This document shows positions 1-8,390 of a stretch of 24,480 nucleotides of DNA, one piece after another. The stretch comes from Bimuria novae-zelandiae CBS 107.79 (taxonomy: Eukaryota; Ascomycota; Dothideomycetes; Pleosporales; Didymosphaeriaceae), in assembly GCA_010015655.1 (NCBI GenBank), contig ML976693.1:1-24480 (forward strand), given 5' to 3'. Position 1 is the stretch's first letter. Each line of letters opens with the position of its first letter. Under the pieces are notes generated by a model that was given only the letters and a program-made list of their open reading frames with translations, made no database searches and was not told the origin of the DNA. A program made the position numbers and the translations under genes.

Positions 1-828
1 GACTGGAAGAATGTTATTTGGTCTGACGAGACGTCGGTCGTTCTTCTTCATAGACGAGGGGGGTACCGAGTATGGCGGAAAGTAGACGAAGCCTTCGTAC
101 GCAGCTGTATTCGTGAGAGATGGAAAGGCTATTCCGAATTCATGTTCTGGGGCTGCTTCTCCTACGATCAGCGGGGGCCCTGCCATTGCTGGACACCAGA
201 GACAAAGCAAGAGAAAGAAGCTGCTATTAAAAAAATTGAAGAGCTGAATCAAAAACTTGAGCCTATTATGAAAGAGCAGTGGGAGCTTGAGACTGGTATC
301 TGGCGCCTTGGTCTGCGTACAAAGCCTGGCAAGCGGCCCCAATAGAAGTGGAATACAAAGACTAGTAAGCTCAGCCGAGGCCGAGGATCAGGATTAGGAT
401 CAGGAATTGACTAGTATTAATATCAGACAACTATCCTATATCCAAAGCTGATTCCTTTTGCAAAGCAATGTCAAGCTGAACGGCCAGGAACAGTTGTTCA
501 AGAGGATAAGGCACCTGCCCATAATCACTACGTACAGAGCTATATATATAGCTGGGAGGGCGTTCAGCGATTACTCTGGTGTGGGAACTCGCCCGATTTG
601 AACGCGATTGAGCCTTGCTGGCCATGGATGAAGAGGCGTACTACAAAGAAAGGGGCGCCAAAGAGTCGAGCAGAAGCAATACGTGCATGGGAGCAGTGCT
701 GGAAGGAGCTACCTCAGGATAAGATTCAGGCATGGATTGAACGTATTCCTATTCATATTCAGAAGATTATTGAACTTGAAGGCGGCAACGAGTACAAGGA
801 AGGTCGAAATATTGGTAGAGTTAGATAA
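1..828 (+). pseudogene. Tc1/mariner-type (DDE_3) transposase, C-terminal part, decayed
   Basis: One + frame runs from the left edge to a TAG at 826-828, interrupted by TAG (343-345), TAG (412-414) and TAA (418-420). The DDE landmarks of Tc1-like transposases are visible in order: WSDET near 25-39 (first Asp), VVQEDKAPAHN near 490-525 (second Asp), and NSPDLNAIEPCW near 590-625 (third acidic residue). These enzymes cut and paste the element into TA sites. A lysine/glutamate-rich segment lies between the first and second catalytic blocks, as in the fungal branch of the family. The N-terminal helix-turn-helix half is outside the window. All three stops are TAA/TAG and fit CAG/CAA or TGG hit by RIP. 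The family call is by recognised motifs; the element is almost certainly inactive. The terminal inverted repeat could not be placed because the 5' end is missing. Confidence 0.85.
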
Positions 829-968
829 CTGCTATACAAATCGGACGTATTTGCCGTATTTGGAAACCCCCCTGTCGTGTGGCGCTTACCCCTGTCAGCA
901 AGGACTTTTGAAAGGCTCCTCCGTACTTAATCTAGATTCGCGAGGATTTGCGCCTACCCTAGGTGCTG
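829..968. other. Short spacer after the Tc1 remnant
   Basis: No coding signal of its own. It probably holds the 3' untranslated tail and terminal repeat of the Tc1-like element, but without the other end this cannot be shown. Base composition is normal, unlike the RIP-type DNA that follows. Confidence 0.4.
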
Positions 969-970
969 TA

Positions 971-1024
971 CCCGCGCCACTCGCCAACCCTGCGGGTTGG
1001 CGCTGCGCAGCTCAACGTAACTTC
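971..1024 (+). repeat. Left terminal inverted repeat of pogo copy A
   Basis: Identical over 54 bp to the reverse complement of 2807-2860. Beyond it the match continues imperfectly for about 25 bp. Inside is a 9-bp-arm palindrome, CGCCAACCC-TGC-GGGTTGGCG (982-1002). The element edge reads TA|CCCGCGCC. Confidence 0.95.
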
Positions 1025-1085
1025 GCGGCTTAACGTAACTTTACAACGCGCTTTTTACTCTATCCTTACTTTATAACCTATAAAA

Positions 1086-2744
1086 ATGCCTAAATTCTAT
1101 GGCGAGAGTTACGAAATTAAGGAGCGCATCTTAGCTTGTATCTCTAGCTTTTTTAATAAAGAAATACCTAATATTATAGCTATAGCACGCGACTAGTGCG
1201 TGCCTGTTTTGTAACTTTAAGCGCGCGTTAAAGGCAGAACAAGCTACTATAACTACACTAGGTTAAATCTACGCCTCTCGCTAGTGCAAGACGAAGCTCT
1301 AAAGTTATATATACGCCGCTGCGATAGTATTAGCATGCCTTATCTTATGCTATAGCTAAAAGGCGCTACCTAGTATATCCTTAACCGCGCGCATCCTGAC
1401 AACAGCGCTTTATTATTTAGTAAAGACTAGACCGCGTGGTAGCTACACTAGAATCCTAAGTGCTACCGCATAAAGCAGAAGTCGCAGGATATTAATAAGA
1501 TAGTAATAGCAATAATAAAAGCATATTCTTAGCATTTTACTAAGCTTAAGAAGGTTATTAATGCCTACGGTATCACCGCATTAGACACCTATAATATAGA
1601 TAAAACTAGGTTCTGTATAGGCGTTGGCGGCAGCTAATAGATCGTTACTATAGAGTTAAATCGCCCTTAGGTCTCCGCGTCAGAGACCTTGCGCGATTAT
1701 ATTACCTTAATTAAATTAATCTCTAGCGACAGTAAGGTCCTTAATCCTATACTTGTTATGCAGGGCGTTAATTACCTTTATTAATAGTATACTAACACCG
1801 CACTACCTAATAATTATATAATTATTACGTTAATATCTAGCTATACTAATAATTTAATATTAATTAAGTAGCTAAAATTTTTTAAAAAATAGACGCGTGC
1901 GCGGCAGAAGGGCGTATAGTAATTACTTATATTTAATAGATTTAGTAGCTATCTAACTATTAAGTTTATTAAGTACTGCGATAAGTATAATATAATACCT
2001 TTCTTGCTACTGCCTTACGCATCTTATTACCTGCAGCCTCTTAACATTATCTATTTTTAGCTATTAAAGAATAATTATAAGAAGGCTGTAGAGATAGCTA
2101 CACGTACTAGGTACACTAACTTTAATAAAGTCAAATTTCTACACGCGTATTATAGCATTAGAATAGCTACTTTTAAACGTAGCACTATACTTAGTGCTTA
2201 GGAGAAGTTAGGTATCTTTCTATTTAATCTAGAAATTATATACATAAAGCTGCCTATAGTGCGTACGCTATCACTATTACTTTTATCCGCAGTTAATTTA
2301 TCACCTATCGCTAACACGCCTATATTATACTAATAGCAGCATAAAAAGATATCGCGCGCTCTAGAAAGGAGCAATATTTCTAGTTATAGGCTTAAAAAGT
2401 TCCTAAAAAGCTTATAATTGCTTATTAATAGTCTCGCGCTAGCCTAGCGAGACCTCTTAGCTATTACTATAGCGGCCTAACAGCGCTAGAAAAGGCAGGT
2501 TAAAGATGCTAGGCAGGTATAGAAAGGCGGCGTAGTCACCGTAAAGGCAGCGCGACAAGCTATTGATCATCGTGTAGAGCAGGAGGCATAAAAGGCTGCT
2601 AGACAGGCTGCAAAAACGTACAAGGACGCGCACTTGCAGGCGCCACAAAGTCAGCCCCGGCAGGTGCCATCTCTCAGAGAGATGACAGTAGATCCTGCCC
2701 TACTTGCTACACCAACGCCAGCGTATATATCGCCATATAATTAA
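1086..2744 (+). pseudogene. Fot1/Pot2-like pogo transposase, RIP-decayed (copy A)
   Basis: A single frame from ATG 1086 to TAA 2742-2744 (552 codons, the usual size for Fot1/Pot2-type transposases) stays in register and is broken by many TAG/TAA codons and no obvious frameshift. Recognisable parts: an N-terminal DNA-binding region beginning MPKFYGESYEIKERIL; the first catalytic block near 1584-1640, reading YNIDKTRFCIGVGG where the family has Asp-Glu-Thr-Gly-Phe; the region near 1990-2050 reading IIPFLLLPYASYYLQPLNI, where the family has PPHSSHxLQPLDV and so has lost its Asp to Asn; and a Fot1-type C-terminal block (2120-2240, FNKVKFLHAYYSIR...STILSAQEKLGIFLFN with TAG read as Gln). The C-terminal 90 residues are Gln/Lys/Ala-rich. 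Catalytic acidic residues are replaced and stops are numerous, so it is dead. Stops read most sensibly as former Gln or Trp codons. Confidence 0.9.
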
Positions 2745-2806
2745 AGTCTTCGCCGTCAAAATCATCCTCAAATGTCAATTCGCTATAAAAAGTGACATTA
2801 AGCTAA

Positions 2807-2860
2807 GAAGTTACGTTGAGCTGCGCAGCGCCAACCCGCAGGGTTGGCGAGTGGCGCGGG
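2807..2860 (-). repeat. Right terminal inverted repeat of pogo copy A
   Basis: Perfect 54-bp inverted partner of 971-1024, ending GGCGCGGG|TA at 2860-2862. Confidence 0.95.
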
Positions 2861-2862
2861 TA

Positions 2863-4356
2863 ACGTACTTAATAAGCGAGCCGCCACTACAAGCGAGTCG
2901 CCACCCCACCAACCTTCTATTATCTTTACAGCGATCTAACACAACAACGCGATATTGTAATTATATATAATTACTATCGTAGATTAAGTAGTATCTATAG
3001 TACGCTTTGCACACGTTCGCGCGTTATGCCTAGTCTCTCTGCAGTGGCTGCAGCGCGTTGAAGCCTACCGACTAGCACCTAATCGCGCTCTATCTTGACG
3101 CGTTTTGCTCTCTAGCTGCTGCTCAATGTCTTTTTAAGTAATAATCTCCTCTACTACTGCCTTTATTAAGGTGCCTTGCTACTATATACGCTTTTTTTTT
3201 ACTTTTTACGTATTATAGTGGCCTTATTAGCCTTCTTAAGCCTCGCGATCTAATCGCGCATAAGCGTACTTTTGTGAGCTATTACCTTAGCGCCCTTTTT
3301 AAGCTAACTAAGCGCTGTAATAATAGAAGTAGGTAATAAGCTCTTATACTTATAAATTTTATTACTTATTAATATTAATTAAGCCTCTAGCTCGCGCGCG
3401 TTGCTTAGTATTTTAGCTTCTTAAAGGGTAACTTTTAGTAGAGGCGGCGTTAGCGTACAAAGCTTAATATTAAGCTTTAATATTACTACCTCTAGGTCGT
3501 GTGGGACTAGGCTAGCGCCTTAAAAGCTTGCGCAGATATTCTCCTTTGTAATTAACTATATATAGGCTACGTAGAAGGCTGGTAGGAACTCTAGCTTTGT
3601 AATATAGCTAATATAGTCGCGTATTAGGCTCTTAATCTAGCAGCTGTACGCGCGCTTTAACAGCGAGAAGTAGCTAATATTAAGTAGCTATAAAAGGTAT
3701 AATAAATATAGCGGCATGTAGAGAGTAATAATATTATTTTCCTTATAGAGCTCTTAAAATTTAAGCAAGTTATAGCTTTTATAGCTATTAAGTATAAGTA
3801 GCTAGCGCGCGCCTACTCTACGCTTTACTATATACTTAATAAAGTGCCTTAGCTACTCTACTCTAAGCTTATTAATAGTCTAGCTATTATTACTAATAGT
3901 TAAAACCTAGTCGCGTGGTATATTATTATCCTAATACTAGGCAGAGAGGTGATACTAGCTAGGGAAGATAATAAAGGGCAGGATTGCCTAGCTAGTAGCG
4001 TTAATTCTATAAATTATTATAGTCTACCTATAATTGCCTAGCTAGATAGTCTTTAGTCTACCTTATTTCTCTAAGCCTATAACAATAAGCTGCGCTAATA
4101 TCTTGCCTATTATAAAGCTAGTCTTATTAAAGTTATAGGTATCTTTATTACTAATACTATAGGTGGCCTTCGTGCGCAATACAAGCTTGAACCAAGCCCT
4201 AATAGCCTTTAGATCCTTATATAGAGCTCTCTATTAATTGTATGGCCAATTAAATCGTGTAGTAAGGTAATCTATTTGCTTAACGAAGTTGCGCGGCCAG
4301 TTCTCGCCTACCTAGCTAGCGCTGCGCTTAGCGAGTAGTTTATCCACCATATCTCG
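2863..4356 (-). mobile_element. Remnant of a second pogo/Tigger-type transposon between copies A and B
   Basis: About 1.5 kb of strongly RIP-type DNA on the - strand, lying exactly between the TA duplications of copies A and B. It carries the central and C-terminal part of a pogo-superfamily transposase distinct from that of A/B. The right edge (5' side on the - strand) abuts copy B and lacks the family's N-terminal DNA-binding half. At the other edge (2871-2905) a short direct repeat, GCGAGCCGCCACTACAA then GCGAGTCGCCACCCC, may be part of its terminus. No matching second terminus was found. Confidence 0.75.
2971..4356 (-). pseudogene. Pogo/Tigger-type transposase (DDE_1), truncated and RIP-decayed
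   Basis: Reading the - strand from 4356, one frame continues for about 460 codons with only TAA/TAG stops. It starts inside the protein (RDMVDKLLAKR..., a conserved block just after the helix-turn-helix domain), continues with a first catalytic block near 4110-4145 reading TYNFNKTSFIIGKI (family: NxDETGFxxG, so Asp and Glu are changed), then GNYRQTII and INAISQAILPFIIF blocks (about 4000-3930), LLILNSYKSYN where the family has LLILDGHxSH (about 3765, Asp to Asn), a LQLLNISYFSLLKRAYS block (about 3690-3640; family LQPLDVGCF), and a basic tail ending near 2971-3000. Family assignment is from the order of these blocks. Missing N-terminus plus lost catalytic acids make it inactive. Confidence 0.82.
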
Positions 4357-4358
4357 TA

Positions 4359-4412
4359 CCTGCGCCACTCGCCAACCCTGCGGGTTGGCGCTGCGCAGCT
4401 CAACGTAACTTC
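4359..4412 (+). repeat. Left terminal inverted repeat of pogo copy B
   Basis: Same 54-bp repeat as 971-1024 with one change near the tip (CCTGCGCC instead of CCCGCGCC). Contains the same 9-bp-arm palindrome. Confidence 0.92.
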
Positions 4413-4474
4413 TTAGCTTAACGTTACTTTTTATAGCGAATTAACATTCGAGGATGATTTTGACGGCGAAGACT

Positions 4475-6133
4475 TTAATTATATGGCGATATATACGCTG
4501 GCGTCGGTGTAGCAAGTAGGGCAGGATCTACTGTCATCTCTCTGAGAGATGGCACCTGCCAGGGCTGACTTTATGGCGCCTGCAAGTGCGCGTCCTTGTA
4601 CGTTTTTGCAGCCTGTCTAGCAGCCTTTTATGCCTCCTACTCTACACGATGATCAATAGCTTGTCGCGCTGCCTTTACGGTGACTACGCCGCCTTTCTAT
4701 ACCTGCCTAGCATCTTTAACCTGCCTTTTCTAGCGCTGTTAGGCTACTATAGTAATAGCTAAGAGGTCTTGCTAGGCTAGCGCGAGACTATTAATAAGTA
4801 ATTATAAGCTTTCTAAGAACTTTTTAAGCCTATGGCTAGAAATATTGCTCCTTTCTAGAGCGCGCGATATCTTTTTATGCTGCTATTAGTATAACGTAGG
4901 CGTGTTAGCGATAGGTAATAAATTAACTATAGATAAAAGTAATAGTAATGGCGTACGTACTATAGGCAGCTTTATGTATATAATCTCTAGATTAAATAGA
5001 AAGATGCCTAACTTTTCTTAAGCACTAAGTATAGTGCTACGTTTAAAAGTAGCTATTCTAATGCTATAATACGCGTGTAGAAATTTAACTTTATTAAAGT
5101 TAGTGTACCTAGTACGTGTAGCTATCTCTATAGCCTTCTTGTAATTATTCTTTAACAGCTAAAAATAGACAACGTTAAGAGGCTACAAGTGATAAGATGC
5201 GTAAGGCAGTAGCAAGAAAGGTATTATATTATACCTATTATAGTACTTAATAAACTTAATAGTTAGATAGCTACTAAATCTATTAAATACAAGTAATTAC
5301 TATACGCCCTTCTACCGCGCACGCGTGTATTTTTTAAAAAACTTTAGCTACTTAATTAATATTAAATTATTAGTATAGCTAGATATTAATATAATAATTA
5401 TATAATTATCAGGCAGCGCGGTGTTAGTATACTATTAATAAAGGTAATTAACGCCCTACACGATAAGCATAGGATTAAAAACCTCGCCGTTACTAGAGAT
5501 TAATTTAATTAAGGTAATATAATTGCGCGAGGTCTCTAACGCGAAGACCTAAAAGCGATTTAACTCTATAGTAATAATCTATTAGCTACCGCCAACGCCT
5601 ATACGGAACCTGGTTTCGTCTATATTATAGGTATCTAATGCGGTGATGCCGTAGGCATTAATAACCTTCTTAAGCTTAGTAAAATGCTAAGAATATACTT
5701 CTATTATTACTATTACTATCCTATTAATATCCTACGACTTCTACTTTATATAATAGTACTTAGGATTCTAGTGCAGCTACTACGCGGTCTAGTCTTTACT
5801 AAGTAGTAAAGCGCTATCGTTAGGATGCGCGTAGTTAAGGATATACTAAGCAGCGCCTTTTAGCTATAGTATAAGACAAGGCATGCTAATACTATCGCAG
5901 CGGCATATATATAACTTTAGAGCTTTATCTTACACTAGCGAGAGGCGTAGATTCAACCTAGTGCGGTTATAGTGGCTTGTTCTGCCTTTAACGCGCGCTT
6001 AAAGTCGTAAAACAGGCACGCACTAGTCGCGTGCTATAGCTATAATATTAAGTATTTTTCTATTAAAAAAGCTAGAGATACAAGCTAAGATACGCTCCTT
6101 AATTTTATAACTCTTACTATAGAATTTAGGTAT
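4475..6133 (-). pseudogene. Fot1/Pot2-like pogo transposase, RIP-decayed (copy B)
   Basis: Mirror of the copy A transposase, at the same offsets from the element ends: start codon position 6133-6131 and TAA at 4477-4475. The start codon here is ATA, not ATG, a TpG-to-TpA change. The frame holds register for 552 codons and carries many TAG/TAA. The same blocks as in copy A can be followed: the DKTRF..GVGGS region reads as DETRFRIGVGGS in this copy (near 5595-5630), so Asp and Glu of the first catalytic block are still present here though lost in part in A. The C-terminal Gln/Ala-rich tail lies near 4480-4760. Inactive because of stops and loss of the start. Confidence 0.88.
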
Positions 6134-6194
6134 TTTTGTAGGTTATAAAGTAAGGATAGAGTAAAAAGCGCGTCGTAAAGTTACGTTAAGCCGC

Positions 6195-6248
6195 GAAGTT
6201 ACGTTGAGCTACGCAGCGCCAACCCGCAGGGTTGGCGAGTGGCGCGGG
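6195..6248 (-). repeat. Right terminal inverted repeat of pogo copy B
   Basis: Reverse complement matches 971-1024 with one transition (CTGCGTAG for CTGCGCAG). Ends GGCGCGGG|TA at 6248-6250. Confidence 0.92.
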
Positions 6249-6250
6249 TA

Positions 6251-6543
6251 GTGTTGTGCAATCTATAAATACTAACCAGGTGTAACTGACTAGTGCAGCC
6301 GAGGGCGCTAACGAAGCAATACACCGCCACGCTGCCTCAGAGAGCCTGCGGGCCGCCAAACGTATCATCTTACTGTGCCCCGCGATCCGTCTAAGCCTAT
6401 TTTAATATCTTTGATCCTGCGGGCCATATAAGTTTTCCCCACGCCCTTCTTCTTCAGCCCGAATTAACTCACACTTCGCATCTCCTTTTGTCAGTAGAAC
6501 CACCACAACCCAGAAAACGAGCACCACTTCAGCAGCCGCTATA
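6251..6543 (+). promoter_or_regulatory. Probable promoter and 5' leader of the ankyrin gene
   Basis: Normal-composition sequence starting right after copy B. A TATA-like ATATAA lies at 6426-6431, about 113 bp before the chosen ATG, followed by a pyrimidine-rich stretch (TTTTCCCCACGCCC, CTTCTTCTTC) typical near fungal transcription starts, and a CA-rich leader. The transposon edge lies only about 300 bp from the ATG. No specific operator recognised. Confidence 0.5.
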
Positions 6544-7984
6544 ATGCACCTCTTTAACTTCCCCGAAGAGATCTTCTCAAAAATACTTCTTCACGCAAGC
6601 CTTGCTCGAGGGGTTAAGCGAGCTTTAAGGCTGAGGCTTGTATGCAGTAGGTCCTGCTTTCCCCAAACCCGTCGCTACACCTAACGGTTTCCACGTAGAG
6701 CTATTCTCTCAAGCACTCCCGCCTGCGCTCTTTGAGTCACGGTTGCTCGATTCTTTCAAAACAGATGAGATATTGTCTGATTGGGCCATCGAGAATGATC
6801 ACGGCGCCACCAAATTGTGGCACTCCTATCTCGTGTATCGAGTTCACAATGAGATTCGCCAGCCCTGTCAGCGCCGCTATCTGGATCTTCGCCTCGTCGC
6901 TCAACGAGTTTGTGAGGAAACCGGGGCAGACATAGAAACTACGATCGAAGCTCTCTGCTGGCCGGCATTAAAACAGTGTACGCTCCCGTACATTAATTCG
7001 AAGCTAGAGAAAGAGCCACTGAGCCCTAATCTCGACCTCTTATGCGCCGCGGCGTATCTGAACCACATTTCCGTAGCGCAACGTCTGCTTCGAGAAGGCT
7101 ACTCTCCCCACACGGAAACCCACCTCTTTCTGTCACCCATGGAACTTGCCGCATGGGCAGGAAATGCCCAGATTCTCCAAATGTTTCAAGAGAATGTTCC
7201 TGAACTGGAAGGTCTTGACCCCGCACGTGTACTTGATACAGCATGGAGAGGGAAGGTAGGGCCAGCTTCTATCAGGGGAGCTGCAACTCGAGGAGATATC
7301 GAGGTGGTTCGTCTGGCGATCTACCCCCCTTCACGTGCAGCACCTGAAAGCACCGATTTTGTCGACCAAGTTTTCGGAAGCTTCGATCGCCGTAGCTCCA
7401 CGGGGATTAAGCTCAGTATAGCGCAATCGGCCACGAGAGATGTTGAGGTGTACAAATACTTAGAGGGATTTCTTTCCGGGCCTAGAAACCTGTCAAGTAA
7501 TCTAACAAAGCATGCTCGGTTGGGAAATCTTGAAATGGTGCGTTATCTACTAGATGCTGGCGCCGACATTCGCGGAGACTCTGGTCGACTTGGCCCCCTT
7601 GCAGAAGCTTGCCGACGATGCCACGAAGACGTCGTTGATCTCCTACTTGATCGAGGCGCTGATCCGCACTTCAACGGAGACGAGAATATTATGAACGGAG
7701 ACAGTGCAATGCATGTAGTAGCAGCCTCTGGAAGCTTAGCCATGGTACACAAGCTTATTGCTCGTGGTGGTGATTTGTTCTCCATGGATATGGGTATTGA
7801 GATGGGATGCCACGCTTTGTATTCAGCGGTGCTGCTTGAAAATACGGAAATGGTGAAGTATCTGGTGGCCGCGGGTGTCGATTTGAAGATCTACGGGGAG
7901 ACGGTACTTCGGGCGGCTTCATTAGAGGGTCTTGACTCAATGGTTGAAGTGCTACGAGGAGAAGGAGTGAGTTTCGGTTCATGA
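6544..7984 (+). CDS. F-box-like N-terminus plus ankyrin-repeat protein, spliced (462 aa)
   Basis: Two exons, 6544-6646 and 6699-7984, joined by a 52-bp intron, give 463 codons including the TGA. The long open frame alone has no ATG near its 5' end. Adding the upstream ATG and the intron restores a continuous N-terminus (FNFPEEIFSKIL, then LRLRLVCKLFSQALPPALFE across the splice) that resembles the F-box-like lead seen in many fungal ankyrin proteins. Ankyrin units are visible near residues 146-171, 300-324 (LGNLEMVRYLLDAGAD), 332-356 (HEDVVDLLLDRGAD), 369-394 (GSLAMVHKLIARGGD), 406-429 (NTEMVKYLVAAGVD) and 435-459, with weaker ones between 180 and 240. No signal peptide or membrane segment. 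Such proteins bind partners; an F-box would link to SCF ubiquitin ligase, but the motif here is weak, so that role is inference. It is the only gene in the window without RIP-type stops. Confidence 0.85.
6647..6698 (+). other. Intron of the ankyrin gene
   Basis: Donor GTAGGT (6647), branch-like CTAAC (6681-6685), acceptor TAG (6696-6698), 13 nt from branch to acceptor, total 52 bp: all usual for filamentous fungi. Splicing splits a Lys codon (A|AG) and joins the two frames. An alternative donor GTATGC at 6640 with acceptor at 6700 also keeps frame but drops the residues VCK from a conserved block, so it is less likely. Confidence 0.75.
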
Positions 7985-8390
7985 TAGGCTGAGTGGCTCA
8001 AGGATGGTTGTGATTTAACTCGAAAGAGGCACCTGAAGTATAAAGAATGATTCCAAGCGACCAGTATATGGCCCCATGTTCTCAATTTCCAGCATGTTGA
8101 TAACCATTTGGAAATAGAGCATACTGGTTTGCGGGTTGGACAAAGCATATAGACAGTATTGCGCTGGTTCTCAAGATGACAAAGATCTCTCAGTCCGTGT
8201 GTACAGGCCAAATTCGAAAGCGTTTATATCCTCTGGAGCCAAAGGGCTTATAAAGTAGAGAAAGTGTTTTGGGAAGGGGCTTGGATTCAGATAAGGGATT
8301 GGGTTCGCAACGTTTCTACATATCGAAAGTGATCCAGATTAATACGCTCATTTACAAGTGTCATCCCATACTTTCTAATAGTTTTATAAA
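7985..8390. other. 3' flank of the ankyrin gene, no gene seen
   Basis: Normal-composition sequence that should hold the 3' untranslated region. Open frames on the - strand here are shadows. Around 8380-8400 the composition changes abruptly to AT-rich RIP-type DNA. Confidence 0.6.

Larger units (their letters stand above)
971..2860 (+). mobile_element. Fot1/pogo-type DNA transposon, copy A
   Basis: A complete 1890-bp element bounded by 54-bp perfect terminal inverted repeats (971-1024 and 2807-2860) and flanked by TA at 969-970 and 2861-2862, the target duplication expected for the Tc1/mariner-pogo superfamily. It carries one decayed transposase frame on +. Copy B at 4359-6248 is the same length in opposite orientation. 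Mutations are nearly all C-to-T or G-to-A, leaving TpA-rich sequence with CpG runs retained, which fits RIP. Confidence 0.93.
4359..6248 (-). mobile_element. Fot1/pogo-type DNA transposon, copy B (inverted relative to A)
   Basis: Exactly 1890 bp, as in copy A, with the same terminal repeats and TA at 4357-4358 and 6249-6250. It is aligned end to end with the reverse complement of A without a net indel; differences seen are scattered transitions. Some stop codons are shared with A (for example the TAG in CGCGACTAGTGCG near the N-terminus), others are private. Either two insertions in opposite orientation or one composite unit. Confidence 0.93.

Noticed and set aside
683..1033. + strand open frame across the Tc1 end and the pogo terminal repeat
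   Set aside because: It is out of frame with the transposase and reads through a transposon boundary.
2457..2970. Open frames at the 3' end of pogo copy A on both strands
   Set aside because: Shadows of the low-complexity C-terminal tail and terminal repeat; the transposase frame itself explains the sequence.
6186..6368. Open frame on the - strand (60 codons) spanning the edge of pogo copy B
   Set aside because: It runs out of the terminal repeat into flanking promoter sequence, has no recognisable domain, and also fails as the missing N-terminus of the cargo transposase.
6638..6700. 5' extension of the ankyrin frame beginning at TTG
   Set aside because: TTG is not a usual start in fungi and this stretch is explained as an intron with good donor, branch and acceptor sites.
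7543..8211. Several - strand open frames over and after the ankyrin gene
   Set aside because: They overlap the well-supported + gene or its 3' flank, lack any motif and look like shadows.
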